Origin: Oligoflexia bacterium
Lineage (GTDB): Bacteria; Bdellovibrionota; Bacteriovoracia; Bacteriovoracales; Bacteriovoracaceae
Assembly (NCBI GenBank): GCA_024229115.1
Contig: JAAEST010000033.1
Span: forward strand, 1-64,000
Reading direction: 5' to 3'
Length of the DNA: 64,000 bases
Part shown: positions 33,209 to 42,335 of the stretch, in pieces
Position numbering within the stretch: position 1 is the stretch's first letter
How the letters are laid out: each line of letters starts with the position of its first letter
Translations under genes and position numbers: made by a program
Notes under the pieces: generated by a model
Told to the model about the DNA's origin: nothing
Databases searched by the model: none
What the model saw: the letters and a program-made list of their open reading frames with translations, nothing else

Positions 33209-34701
33209 AAAATAAGTTTCATATTTTATTAGTATTCTTTCTTGCTGGGTTGTTAGGTTGTGCTACTCCCGGAAAGAAAGCAGCCAATAAAATCAGAAAT
33301 TTAGTTAAGCAAGGTGACTATCAAGGAGCCTTGCTAATGGCCCAAGGGAAAAATTACTACCCAGGAGAGGAGTCTAAACTGCTGAAGCTCTTAGACTCTG
33401 CCACAATTCTTCATCTTAAAGGTGATTATCAAGGCTCTCTAAAAACTTTTGATGAAGCCAAGAAGTTAAGTGATAGTCTTTTTACGGTTAGTATTTCAAA
33501 GAAAATAAAAACATTTTTCGCCAACGATTCTAGTGATAACTATTATGGTGAAATCTATGAGCGCTCCTTCATTAGATTTTATCAAGTTTTGAATCATTAC
33601 CTTCTATCATTAGATTCTACCAAAGATGAAAAGGTACGCCGCTCTCATCTCATGTCTGCACGTGCAGTACTCTTAGAGTGGGATTCGATGTTAGATGGTT
33701 ATAAGAACGATTTGAAAGGGCAAGTTACATATAAAGAAGATATGACCGCAAAAACTTTTGGGGCCTATATCCATGAAGTATTTGATACTTCAGGTGATCG
33801 TACAATTGCTAAAAGTCTCTACCGAGAAGGTAACGATCTTTTGATAAAGAACTATAGCGCTTATCCAAGCTATAATTATTCATACGAGAAATTTAAGAAG
33901 GACTTTGAAAAGTTTCCCAAACTAGGAATGAAGAAAGTTGAGAAGGATTATATTTCTAAGTCTGGGGTTGGGACTGAGCTCTTTAGTTTTCTTAAGGAAA
34001 GACAGAAAAAAGTAGGGAAAGCCGATAGAGAAATTGTCGTTCTTTTAAACGAGGGCTTTATTGAAAAAAAGAAAGCAAAGAAAGTAAAAATACCTATTGG
34101 TCTCAATACTCTTCCTCCAGGAATTACAAATAAAAGAGACTTTGTTCGCTTTTTGAGAAAAACACTTTCTATTTCAGCTGCGACAGTTCCTACTATTTCA
34201 TTTGAGTTACCGACTATAAGAAATTCATATACTCGCATGAGTAAGGAAATATTGGTTAAAGACGAGAAAGGAAAAATTGTCGCGAAATCAAAAGCAGTAA
34301 TAGTGAATCCTCTGTCAGAGATTGCTTTTAATACTCTCGATCAACAAATGGGAGCAGTTAAAACTAAAATAGGAACAAGAGTTGCTGCTAAACATGTTGC
34401 CGCATTAGCTGCCGCTTTTATTACTTATAGAAGCTCAGTGAAAAGAGGACAACGAGAGTTCCTTGCCAGTGCTATAGCTGGAGCCAGTTATGCCATCGCT
34501 AATAAAGGAATTGAGGCATCGGAGCAGGCAGACCTTCGTCATTGGACGACTCTACCAGGTGTTATTAGGCTCAGTCGTTTATCAGTAAAACCAGGTAAGT
34601 ATAAAGTCTATGTTAAGGGACCTACTGGTGAAAAATTTATTTCTGATGTAAATGTCACAGCTAAAGATCGAACTACTTTTTTAAAGAAAAGATTATTTTA
34701 G
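33202..34701 (+). CDS. COG3014-like lipoprotein
   Basis: A 499-residue lipoprotein (lipobox GLLGC, Cys20) with TPR-like helical repeats in the first half (GDYQGALLMAQ, KGDYQGSLKTFDEAKKL). A second domain follows around 300-460 with KHVAALAAAFITYRSSVKRGQ, and a final small beta domain covers 460-499. This resembles the uncharacterised COG3014 proteins that accompany LpoB-type lipoproteins in other Gram-negatives. An envelope or peptidoglycan-synthesis accessory role is inferred from the 7-base overlap with lpoB. Confidence 0.75.
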   Translation: MVKNKFHILLVFFLAGLLGCATPGKKAANKIRNLVKQGDYQGALLMAQGKNYYPGEESKLLKLLDSATILHLKGDYQGSLKTFDEAKKLSDSLFTVSISKKIKTFFANDSSDNYYGEIYERSFIRFYQVLNHYLLSLDSTKDEKVRRSHLMSARAVLLEWDSMLDGYKNDLKGQVTYKEDMTAKTFGAYIHEVFDTSGDRTIAKSLYREGNDLLIKNYSAYPSYNYSYEKFKKDFEKFPKLGMKKVEKDYISKSGVGTELFSFLKERQKKVGKADREIVVLLNEGFIEKKKAKKVKIPIGLNTLPPGITNKRDFVRFLRKTLSISAATVPTISFELPTIRNSYTRMSKEILVKDEKGKIVAKSKAVIVNPLSEIAFNTLDQQMGAVKTKIGTRVAAKHVAALAAAFITYRSSVKRGQREFLASAIAGASYAIANKGIEASEQADLRHWTTLPGVIRLSRLSVKPGKYKVYVKGPTGEKFISDVNVTAKDRTTFLKKRLF

Positions 34702-35142
34702 ATTTTCGAAATACTTCTTATATAAAATTTTACGAGGTAAGAACTGGGCCAAAAGAGCTGGGTAGAGAAGATTATCTAGTAAGGCATTATCAGAAGAATA
34801 ATTGATATCATCAATGATGATTCCATTTCCATTTTGATCTTTAAGAACGGTATGAATATGTCTCCACTTCTTAAGTGGAAATGGAAGTTGTACACCTTCA
34901 TCGACAAAGTACCACTTTGAATCATCTCGATAGTCTTCAGTGATATCACTTTGCCAAGTGATACTAAAGGGCTTTGGCCCAAGTTGTATGATTACTTGGT
35001 CACCAGACTTACAACCATCAAACTTGACGAGCTCAAAAGGTAAGAGAGGTGGAGCTAAATAGACAAAGAGATCTCGGTCAAAGTGATCTATGACTTTGTC
35101 AAAGGGGATATGAGTCTCAGTTTGAAAGTATATCTTCTTCAT
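34693..35142 (-). CDS. SRPBCC (START-like) domain protein
   Basis: A 149-residue single-domain protein. TETHIPFDKVIDHFDR at the start, SGDQVIIQLGPKPFSITWQSDI in the middle and the C-terminal helix NLLYPALLAQFLPRKIL follow the helix-grip pattern of cyclase/dehydrase-like SRPBCC proteins, which bind hydrophobic ligands. The ligand is unknown. The last 9 bases overlap the convergent COG3014-like gene. It lies 12 bases downstream of the basic lipoprotein gene. Confidence 0.75.
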   Translation of the reverse strand: MKKIYFQTETHIPFDKVIDHFDRDLFVYLAPPLLPFELVKFDGCKSGDQVIIQLGPKPFSITWQSDITEDYRDDSKWYFVDEGVQLPFPLKKWRHIHTVLKDQNGNGIIIDDINYSSDNALLDNLLYPALLAQFLPRKILYKKYFENLK

Positions 35143-35154
35143 ATGGGGAGTTTA

Positions 35155-35688
35155 TTATATTCCACTTTTAATACAACTAATAATTCTTCGAGATCTAATA
35201 GGAGAGTGCTTTGTATAGCATTTGTCATAGAGATTATTAGTATATTGCTTACAAGAGCCCTTGGCCTTATAACGAGGGTTCTTCCTTTGTTCCATACAAT
35301 AGAAAGTCAGGTGTTGAGCAATTTCAATTTGGACTTCTTTAATTTTTTCGTCTGGCCAAGGTGTGACCGGCTGAGGTTTTGGTGGAGGAGCAACCTTTTT
35401 TATTCTTCTTCTTTTAGGTGTCTTAGCTGCTTTATAAGAGCGAGGAACAACTCGCTTATACCTATTTCTCTTATTCTTATTGCGGATTGATTTCTTGGCG
35501 TAATTATTCCAGTTTCTCTTTCTTAGCTCTCGATAGTATTCAAGAATACGAGCCCTCTCGTTTTCGATACTTTCAAATTCTTTTTCAGTATCAGATGAAT
35601 AGGAAGCTGAGTAATTTTTTTCAGGTTTAGAACTTTTATGAGCACAGCTAAAAATAAAAAAAAGAGAACAAAGGATTAAAATCTTCAT
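35155..35688 (-). CDS. Basic lipoprotein of unknown function
   Basis: A 177-residue protein with a lipoprotein-like signal (IFSC, Cys15). A Ser/Glu-rich stretch is followed by a strongly basic segment (about 55-97), a Pro-rich hinge KVAPPPKPQPVTPWP and a C-terminal part with four cysteines (about 130, 145, 156, 172). The basic middle could contact peptidoglycan or nucleic acid. No family recognised. It is upstream of the SRPBCC gene on the same strand. Confidence 0.65.
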   Translation of the reverse strand: MKILILCSLFFIFSCAHKSSKPEKNYSASYSSDTEKEFESIENERARILEYYRELRKRNWNNYAKKSIRNKNKRNRYKRVVPRSYKAAKTPKRRRIKKVAPPPKPQPVTPWPDEKIKEVQIEIAQHLTFYCMEQRKNPRYKAKGSCKQYTNNLYDKCYTKHSPIRSRRIISCIKSGI

Positions 35689-35734
35689 TCTCTTATCATA
35701 ACAAGCTATAAATCTAATTCAAGAGATCAATTAA

Positions 35735-37048
35735 CTAAGGTAATTGATACTCCTTAGGCATATCCCAATAACCAAGTGAAAGCTTATTCCACATATAGTC
35801 ATATTGTTTCTTGAAAGCGTTATATGCTTCTGAGAAAGAGATAAGGTAGAAATTTTCAAAATTTGTATTAAATGCTGATGATGTTAAGTTTCCAGCTCCA
35901 GCGAAAACTGATCCATTCTCACCTTGAGTAAAAATGAGGAACTTATTATGTTGCAGCTGTAAGCTTGTTGGCTCATCGATATCATTTGCGAAAGTCTCCA
36001 CATAATGAACATCCATGCCTGCTTTTTGAAGTGCTCTAACTTTAGAGTATTCCTGAGACATATTTCTTCCCATTCCTCTACGATAAACTCCAGTCCAGTA
36101 AATATCATCATCAACGACTAGTTTCGCTTCTTTTCCTTTTGCGAGGTGAGATTGAAGTAGCTTAATAAGACTTCCGTAGCTAAATCTGTGAGCGGCCATT
36201 TCGACTAAGCTTGATTTAGAAAGCTCTTTTGCAATAGCTCTTGTGGCCTTTTCACCTTCACCTGGGACAAAGAATGTTTTGATATCATCTTCTTCAGGAG
36301 TTTCAATATTTCTCTTACAACGAGCAATAAACTTTGTGTATTCAGACTTTGAACTAGCGTGATCAAGTGTCCCTTCCATTAAACAAAGGTGAGCTTGAGC
36401 AAAGTACGTCTGAGCATTAGTCGTTAGGAAGTGCCAGTTTTCATGGTGAGTAGAAATTCCACTACTCATATTTCCTGAACCAAAACCAATTTTGATTTCG
36501 CCTTTTGAGTAAGGGTTCACAATCACAACTTTATTGTGGGCGTAACCAACTCTATCTCTTCCACGACCTTCTCCACCTCTCGTTAGAACAGTTGGGTAAG
36601 TACCATTAGGAGCCTGACAGCTTGCTAAGTAGTTAGCTGATGCCATTCTGTTAGCGTCACTCTCATTATTAGAATCAAGAATAAAAGTGACTTTAAGTCC
36701 TCTTTTCTTAACATTAGAACATAAGGCCTTCGCAATTGATGACTTTGAAAAAGATAAGTAACTTAAGAAAATTTCTTTAGTCTTTGAATCATTTATCCAC
36801 TGGAGCATTCTAGTATGAGGTGAATTCTTCCTCTTTTGCGAGCGGTATGAGTCACCAGACTTACAGTATGCATTCTTAGTTTTTGCTTCTACAAAGTTAC
36901 CAGCATTCGTTTCAACTGGTTGGTCATAGTAATATGTCTTACATGTTGGATTTGTGAAAAGGACTTCATATTCAAAAGGAGAGTAGTCCTTAATTGATTT
37001 GGCCTGAAGACCAAATGACAAGATGAGTGTGAAAGCGATTAATTTCAT
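35735..37048 (-). CDS. Secreted phospholipase-D-superfamily protein
   Basis: A 437-residue exported protein. The start at 37048 is chosen because it begins a signal peptide (cleavage near LQA, residue 16) and has GGGGA 5 bases upstream; an ATG 60 bases earlier would bury the signal. Two HKD-type active sites are visible: AHNKVVIV with GSGN (His171, Lys173) and QHNKFLIF with GAGN (His367, Lys369). The Asp position of each HKD is replaced by Asn/Gly-rich elements. It could be a secreted phospholipase or nuclease. It stands alone. Confidence 0.85.
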   Translation of the reverse strand: MKLIAFTLILSFGLQAKSIKDYSPFEYEVLFTNPTCKTYYYDQPVETNAGNFVEAKTKNAYCKSGDSYRSQKRKNSPHTRMLQWINDSKTKEIFLSYLSFSKSSIAKALCSNVKKRGLKVTFILDSNNESDANRMASANYLASCQAPNGTYPTVLTRGGEGRGRDRVGYAHNKVVIVNPYSKGEIKIGFGSGNMSSGISTHHENWHFLTTNAQTYFAQAHLCLMEGTLDHASSKSEYTKFIARCKRNIETPEEDDIKTFFVPGEGEKATRAIAKELSKSSLVEMAAHRFSYGSLIKLLQSHLAKGKEAKLVVDDDIYWTGVYRRGMGRNMSQEYSKVRALQKAGMDVHYVETFANDIDEPTSLQLQHNKFLIFTQGENGSVFAGAGNLTSSAFNTNFENFYLISFSEAYNAFKKQYDYMWNKLSLGYWDMPKEYQLP

Positions 37049-37187
37049 ATTTTCCCCAAGGGCTTGTGTGTCATTAGTGTTGAACTTTTCTAGCAAATGA
37101 TGAGGCACATCACAATATAATTTTTTGCATGATGCTATCTAACTAGGTGATGCACTGCATGTTAAATTCCTTTAATCAATATCTTAG

Positions 37188-37216
37188 TTGGCAATAGGGT
37201 CTTGGAAACCTAAAAT
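37188..37216 (+). promoter_or_regulatory. Sigma70-type promoter of pseudopilin operon
   Basis: TTGGCA (37188-37193) and TAAAAT (37211-37216) have a 17-base spacer. The start of transcription would be about 15 bases before the TTG start codon at 37238, leaving just enough room for AAGGA. Confidence 0.6.
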
Positions 37217-37237
37217 ATTCATATCAAGGATGATAGA

Positions 37238-38230
37238 TTGCGCGGAAACCAAGGCTTTTCGATTATTCAAGTACTTATTGCTTCAACAGCTGTCGCTGGT
37301 TTAGCGCTAGTGGGTCTACGCCTCGCTGAAGATCAAAAGAAGATTGCTCTAAAGACTTCACGTTCATTTTTAGTCGGTTATATCAAAAAAGAAATTTCTT
37401 ATCTTTTGAGTTCTGAAAAGAATTGTTCTCTAACATTCAATGGAAAGAAACCGGGCAGTGATGTTATTAATTCACTTTCGCAGGTCTTTGTCGATAAAGC
37501 GACTGGTGAAATTTCTCGATCATCAAGATTCAATGTTTCTACCGTTTATAATTTTGGTAAGGAAAATATTTTTAGCATACTTTCTTTTAGGCTTTCTTCA
37601 GAAGCTCCCTACACAACAGAAAAAGGATACAATGTTCTTAATGTGGAGTTTGATTTAGGTGATGGAATCATTGGGAGTAATATTTTTAGAGCAAAAATTC
37701 CAATTTCTTTTACAACTAATGAGAAAGGTCAAATTGATAAGTGTTCCGTAAAGACAAAGTCTACAGTAAATGGTCCTTGGATTATCGAGAATCAGAGTAT
37801 GGTTCCTAAGAATAAGAATGTGGGAGTTTCCGTTAATGAAGCGGCAGCTCAGCTTCATGTCAATGGAGATATGGGAATAGCGAGTGAAAACTTTCAGCCT
37901 TGTGATGAAAAAAGTGAAGGAGTGCTTGCTAAGAGAGGGAAAACTATTGCTTTTTGTGATGGCGGACAGTGGAGAAATGTTGGAGATATTAATTTAAATT
38001 TCAAAAAACCAGAAAGTTATCGTCTTTCCTTGTTAACGGCAGGACAAAAAGAAAGAGAAACGAAATTTCATAATTATTGTGCTTTAAACCGAATTAAGAT
38101 TTCTGATCCTCTTGGATCTTGTCGCTTTGAAAAGATTGCACAAACAGATAGTAAGTCGAAATATAGAATACAAGCTTTCTCAAATGGAAAAAGCACAATG
38201 ATAGAGTGTGAGGTTTATTGTTTTGATTAA
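37238..38230 (+). CDS. Pseudopilin-like protein with Gln at position 5
   Basis: A 330-residue protein starting at TTG, with AAGGA 7 bases upstream. The 6-residue leader MRGNQG is followed by the prepilin cleavage site and hydrophobic helix FSIIQVLIASTAVAGLALVG. Mature position 5 is Gln instead of the usual Glu. The globular part has several cysteines near the C-terminus. It is probably a minor pilin of a type IV pilus or type II secretion-like machine, processed by a prepilin peptidase encoded elsewhere. First of three coupled genes. Confidence 0.78.
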   Translation: MRGNQGFSIIQVLIASTAVAGLALVGLRLAEDQKKIALKTSRSFLVGYIKKEISYLLSSEKNCSLTFNGKKPGSDVINSLSQVFVDKATGEISRSSRFNVSTVYNFGKENIFSILSFRLSSEAPYTTEKGYNVLNVEFDLGDGIIGSNIFRAKIPISFTTNEKGQIDKCSVKTKSTVNGPWIIENQSMVPKNKNVGVSVNEAAAQLHVNGDMGIASENFQPCDEKSEGVLAKRGKTIAFCDGGQWRNVGDINLNFKKPESYRLSLLTAGQKERETKFHNYCALNRIKISDPLGSCRFEKIAQTDSKSKYRIQAFSNGKSTMIECEVYCFD

Positions 38231-38999
38231 ATCACAAAAGGGTTTTTCAAAATTAGAATTGATGATTTCAGTACTCCTACTGATGGGAATTGTTGTTTTT
38301 TCTGTTCATGTCTTTGAAAAGCAAAAACTCATTGTGATAAAGGCCAATCAAAATATAGATATTGTAGACCTGATGAATCAGATGAGAGGAACATTGTCTT
38401 CTCCTGAAAACTGCCAAGCAACGTTCAATGGGCAAGGAAGAACTCTTTCTCCTGCTTTTAGTGGAATTGTCGATATCGTTAAGTATCGTAATAGTGATGT
38501 TGTAGAGGTCGAAAAATTTTCTACCCTGTTGAATGACGGTGTTCGCTATGGAGAGAGTAAGATAGGAATTGAGTCGTATGCAATTAAAGAGGTCATGAAA
38601 ATTGATAGAACTCTTTCTAAATATGAATTCTTGGTCACTTTTGATCGTGGTTTTAATAAACTCACTGAAACCAAGAGTTTTCCCATCTATTTAAAGTTTG
38701 GAAATGAAGGAACTGTTGTTGAATGTAGTCTAGGAAGAATTAAAACAACGAGTCGAGTTTGGAAAGAGAATGAGTCGACACTTTTTTATGATGGCTCTGT
38801 CGCTTTAAATACACCTAATATTTTATCAACATTCAATATCAATAAAGGAATTAGGTTTCTTAAAAATGATATTAAATGTGGAAAAGATGATGTTAATGAT
38901 AATGGAATGATTAGTTATAGTAAGTCTATGAATGATCTCGTTATTTGCTTAGAAGCAAGGTGGTACTCTCTTTTGAAGAAAAGAGGAGTGGCGCAATGA
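38223..38999 (+). CDS. Pseudopilin-like protein with canonical Glu5
   Basis: A 258-residue protein if read from TTG 38223, which overlaps the upstream stop and has GAGG 9 bases before it. This gives a 7-residue leader MIKSQKG, matching its neighbours better than a GTG at 38208. The mature start FSKLELMISVLLLMG has the standard Glu5, so it may be the member that docks others in the fibre. The globular domain has four or more cysteines. Its TGA overlaps the next ATG. Confidence 0.75.
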   Translation: MIKSQKGFSKLELMISVLLLMGIVVFSVHVFEKQKLIVIKANQNIDIVDLMNQMRGTLSSPENCQATFNGQGRTLSPAFSGIVDIVKYRNSDVVEVEKFSTLLNDGVRYGESKIGIESYAIKEVMKIDRTLSKYEFLVTFDRGFNKLTETKSFPIYLKFGNEGTVVECSLGRIKTTSRVWKENESTLFYDGSVALNTPNILSTFNINKGIRFLKNDIKCGKDDVNDNGMISYSKSMNDLVICLEARWYSLLKKRGVAQ

Positions 39000-40003
39000 A
39001 AAAGCTTCTTTTAAGCCGAAAAGGATTCTCACTCGTTCAGGTCATCGTCGCGATGGGCCTTTTAAGTGGTATTATGGTTTCGGCGTTCAAGATTCTTCAG
39101 CAACAAGTTAAAGTTGGTCAGAACTCCTTTGAAGACTTTGAAGCAATATATATTGTTGATGAAATGAATACTATTCTTTCAAATCCTCGAAACTGTGGTC
39201 TTAACTTAAAAGATAAATTCTCTCTTGAAGATAGCTTGGATGAATTTAAAGAATATCAAGGTGATTCTAAAGCTACTTTATATGCTGTAGGAAGTGGACA
39301 AAGTTTAGAGAAAGCCGGACTAGTTCTTGAGGAGATTCTTATCGATGGAAATGGAGAAGAATTTATTCCTCAACTTGGTCAGACTTTATTAAAGCTGAAG
39401 TTTAGAAAAAAAGATAGCGTTAAAGAAAAGTTTGAGAAAGCGATCCCTATTCATATTGTAGAGAATAATTCAGGAAAAATAGAAAGCTGCTTTTCCCTTG
39501 GTGGTATTAGTGAGATGAGTATAGGTTCTTATAAGAGCCCTTGGGAACCTGGTGAGAATAGAACGATTTTCGCAACGGGAAAGAAAATGAAGTTCAATCG
39601 AGAAAGAGCAGAATATCCTGAGGATATTATTGTTGATAAGGGAATTATTGTTCGCATGAGTGGAATACTAAGTTGTCAAGCTAGTAAGGAAGGCACATTC
39701 TACTACGACGAGGATAATAACTTATTTAAAGTATGTAGTAACGGAGCATGGAAGAACTTTAATCCTCAAGAGATTGGAAAAATGCAAAAGAAAGATTTTT
39801 CTTTTACCTCTAACTCTCAAGGAATCAGATTATTCAAAATACCTGAAGCATGGAAGCAATGTTCCTTAAAAGAATACAAAGGAACTGGTGGGGAATGTAG
39901 TGTTAGCACATCAGATCAAATCTCTGACATGAGGGCTTGGGAGGCGACATTATTAAAATCTAGAGGTAGAAGTATTTCATGTTCATTCACATGTATAAAA
40001 TAG
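38996..40003 (+). CDS. Pseudopilin-like protein with Gln at position 5
   Basis: A 335-residue protein from ATG 38996, with AGGAG 7 bases upstream and the ATGA overlap. The leader MKKLLLSRKG precedes FSLVQVIVAMGLLSG, again with Gln5. The large globular part contains about eight cysteines, including a C-terminal CSFTCIK. The family resemblance with the first gene (N-terminus, NCxLxF-like block, cysteine-rich end) suggests duplication. It belongs to the same minor-pilin set. Confidence 0.77.
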   Translation: MKKLLLSRKGFSLVQVIVAMGLLSGIMVSAFKILQQQVKVGQNSFEDFEAIYIVDEMNTILSNPRNCGLNLKDKFSLEDSLDEFKEYQGDSKATLYAVGSGQSLEKAGLVLEEILIDGNGEEFIPQLGQTLLKLKFRKKDSVKEKFEKAIPIHIVENNSGKIESCFSLGGISEMSIGSYKSPWEPGENRTIFATGKKMKFNRERAEYPEDIIVDKGIIVRMSGILSCQASKEGTFYYDEDNNLFKVCSNGAWKNFNPQEIGKMQKKDFSFTSNSQGIRLFKIPEAWKQCSLKEYKGTGGECSVSTSDQISDMRAWEATLLKSRGRSISCSFTCIK

Positions 40004-40012
40004 GCGGTATTT

Positions 40013-40984
40013 ATGTATGAGGTAGTAATAATTGGAGCAGGACCTGCGGGAATTTCGATGGCCGCAGAAGCAATAAATAAAGGGATTTCAAGAGATAAGA
40101 TCTTAGTATTAGAAAAGATGAAGGAACACTCTTTTTCTATTAGAAAGTTCTATCCTGAGCAAAAACTTGTAACAGCTAATTATAAAGGGCATGCAGCAGT
40201 TTGTAAGGGCGTTATGTGTATTGCTGATAGCTCTAAGTCGGATACTCTTAGTTATCTTGATAAAATGATTGAGGACTATAAAATCCCAGTCTCTTATGAA
40301 CAAACAGTTTATAAAATTCATAAAAACGAAGATGAAACATTTCACATCTTTAGTAATGATATAGAAATTCACTGTCGTACTTGTGTCATTGCTATTGGCA
40401 TGATGGGGAAACCAAATAAACCGGATTATCGTATTCCGTCAGAAATAAGAGATAATGTTACATACGATATCACTTCAAAGAAAATCGAAAATAAGAAAGT
40501 TCTTGTTGTCGGTGGAGGTGATAGTGCCAGTGAATATGTTCAGTACTTGAATCAAGAAGGTAATAAAGTCACTCTAAGTTATCGTCGTGATAATTTCGCA
40601 AGAATGAATACGATTAACCAAGAGTCACTCAAGGCCTTAGAAGAGAGAAAAGAAGTTAATATTTATTTGAATAGTAATATTTCTGAAATTGGTGAGTCGA
40701 ATGGTAATGTCGTCGTAAATTTTGATTCTGGTACAGAAGAGTTTGAGCATGTGGTTTATGCTCTAGGAGGATCAACTCCAAAGAACTTTTTGTCTTTACT
40801 TGGAATTGAATTTAACGGAAATGATCCAGTATTAACTGAAGGCTATGAGACAAGTATTCCAGGGTTATTTTTAATTGGTGATTTAGGAGCAGGGAGAAAA
40901 GGGGGGTCTATTATTACCGCTTTTAATTCTGCACATGAGGCCATGAGTAAAATGTGTGATGATTATTTAGAATGTAAATTATAG
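40013..40984 (+). CDS. TrxR/YpdA-like FAD/NAD(P) oxidoreductase
   Basis: A 323-residue flavoprotein with an FAD motif IIGAGPAGISMA (6-17), a second dinucleotide motif VLVVGGGDSASEY (about 163-175) and the FAD-closing block GLFLIGDLGAG (about 284-294). It lacks the CxxC of thioredoxin reductases, so it reduces another partner. Bacilliredoxin reductase YpdA and ferredoxin-NADP reductase-like proteins share this layout. Cys63 or Cys68 could be redox-active. It lies 13 bases before fabH and 9 bases after the pilin genes. Confidence 0.82.
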   Translation: MYEVVIIGAGPAGISMAAEAINKGISRDKILVLEKMKEHSFSIRKFYPEQKLVTANYKGHAAVCKGVMCIADSSKSDTLSYLDKMIEDYKIPVSYEQTVYKIHKNEDETFHIFSNDIEIHCRTCVIAIGMMGKPNKPDYRIPSEIRDNVTYDITSKKIENKKVLVVGGGDSASEYVQYLNQEGNKVTLSYRRDNFARMNTINQESLKALEERKEVNIYLNSNISEIGESNGNVVVNFDSGTEEFEHVVYALGGSTPKNFLSLLGIEFNGNDPVLTEGYETSIPGLFLIGDLGAGRKGGSIITAFNSAHEAMSKMCDDYLECKL

Positions 40985-40997
40985 AAAAGGACGATCT

Positions 40998-42008
40998 ATG
41001 AACTATGTAGGAGAAATTGTCGGTGTTGGATCTTTTATTCCTCCAAAGGCGGTAACAAACTTTGATCTTGAAAAACTATTGAACACTTCTGATGAATGGA
41101 TTCAGCAAAGAACGGGAATTGTTAAGAGACACTGGGTGGAAAAAAATGTTTCTACAAGTGACCTTGCATATGAAGCATCACTAGAGGCCATTAAGAATGC
41201 TGGAATTGATAAGTCTGAAATAGATATGATTATTTTTGCAACGTTAAGTCCTGATCACGACTTTCCAGGAACAGGTTGCTTTCTCCAGGACAAATTAGAA
41301 ATTCCAGGAATTACTGTACTCGATATCAGACAACAGTGTAGTGGGTTTATCTATGGGCTTTCTATTGCTGATAAATTTATTAGAACAGGAGATCATAAAA
41401 ATATTCTTCTTGTTGGAGCTGAAATTCATAGTAAGGGATTAGACAAAACTCCTGAAGGAAGAGATGTAAGTGTTCTTTTTGGTGATGGTGCAGGGGCCGT
41501 TGTCATCTCTAGAAGAGAGAAAACTTCTGATGATCAAAGCCAGATCATTTCGACGGCACTTCATGCAGATGGAAGTTACGCTAAAGAACTTTGGTTACCT
41601 GGCCCAGGAAATGCATTTGAAGATGACCGTTGTACATTGGCCATGATTGAAGAAGGTCTCCATTATCCGAAGATGAATGGACGTAATGTTTTTATCCATG
41701 CTGTTAAAAGAATGGCCGAGACTTTAACTACGACTTTAAAAAAGAATAATGTCACAATTGATGATGTTGATCTTTTCTTATTTCACCAAGCGAATATTCG
41801 AATTAATGAAAAAGTAGCTGAGGTCATGGGCATCCCAGCTGAAAAAATCTTCAACACAATCCATGACTATGGAAATACCACTGCTGCGACGATTCCTATT
41901 GGTATGAGTGATGCGCTGAAAGCTGGAAAGCTCAAGAAGGGAATGACGGTGGGAATGGCGGCCTTTGGTTCTGGTTTCACATGGGCTTCAGGACTTCTAA
42001 AGTACTAA
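40998..42008 (+). CDS. fabH: 3-oxoacyl-ACP synthase III
   Basis: A 336-residue condensing enzyme that joins acyl-CoA with malonyl-ACP to start fatty-acid synthesis. The catalytic triad is visible: Cys114 in QQCSGF, His in FLFHQAN (about 263) and Asn in YGNTTAA (about 293). The EWIQQRTGI block near 34-42 is typical. A primary-metabolism or branched secondary-lipid role cannot be told apart, because the other fab genes are not nearby. AAAGGA precedes the ATG. Confidence 0.93.
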   Translation: MNYVGEIVGVGSFIPPKAVTNFDLEKLLNTSDEWIQQRTGIVKRHWVEKNVSTSDLAYEASLEAIKNAGIDKSEIDMIIFATLSPDHDFPGTGCFLQDKLEIPGITVLDIRQQCSGFIYGLSIADKFIRTGDHKNILLVGAEIHSKGLDKTPEGRDVSVLFGDGAGAVVISRREKTSDDQSQIISTALHADGSYAKELWLPGPGNAFEDDRCTLAMIEEGLHYPKMNGRNVFIHAVKRMAETLTTTLKKNNVTIDDVDLFLFHQANIRINEKVAEVMGIPAEKIFNTIHDYGNTTAATIPIGMSDALKAGKLKKGMTVGMAAFGSGFTWASGLLKY

Positions 42009-42081
42009 AATTGCAGGGATTTGATTGTTAGCTCATTTATGGTATTCTAATTCGCACTTTAAGGATATTTGGAGGACTTAG

Positions 42082-42306
42082 ATGAGCAACAATCATGATA
42101 ACGTTGTCGTTGAAATCGATGCTAAAGGTGCTGAAAGAGCTATTCGTAAATTCAAAAGAATGTGTGAATCTTTTGGTATCTCTAAAGAATACAAAAACAG
42201 AAAAGAATATAAGAAACCTTCTATTAAGAAGAAAGAAAAGCTTGCTGCTTCTAAAAAGAGAAATGCAAAAGCTGCTAGAAAGAATCGTTCAGGTAGAAAA
42301 ATCTAG
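42082..42306 (+). CDS. rpsU: 30S ribosomal protein S21-like
   Basis: A 74-residue protein with the S21 pattern: KGAERAIRKFKRMCESFGI, a KNRKEY turn and a highly basic C-terminal helix ending RKNRSGRKI. S21 sits near the anti-Shine-Dalgarno region of the 30S platform. A strong GGAGG is 6 bases before the ATG, and a perfect terminator follows the stop codon. Confidence 0.88.
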   Translation: MSNNHDNVVVEIDAKGAERAIRKFKRMCESFGISKEYKNRKEYKKPSIKKKEKLAASKKRNAKAARKNRSGRKI

Positions 42307-42335
42307 TACACATTTCTTGTGTACTAGTCTTTATT
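42303..42335 (+). terminator. Intrinsic terminator after rpsU
   Basis: CTAGTACAC (42303-42311) and GTGTACTAG (42319-42327) form a 9-bp stem with a 7-base loop, then TCTTTATT. The rpsU stop codon is inside the left arm. The 3' end of the convergent gene (42324) overlaps the right arm, so it may work in both directions. Confidence 0.7.
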
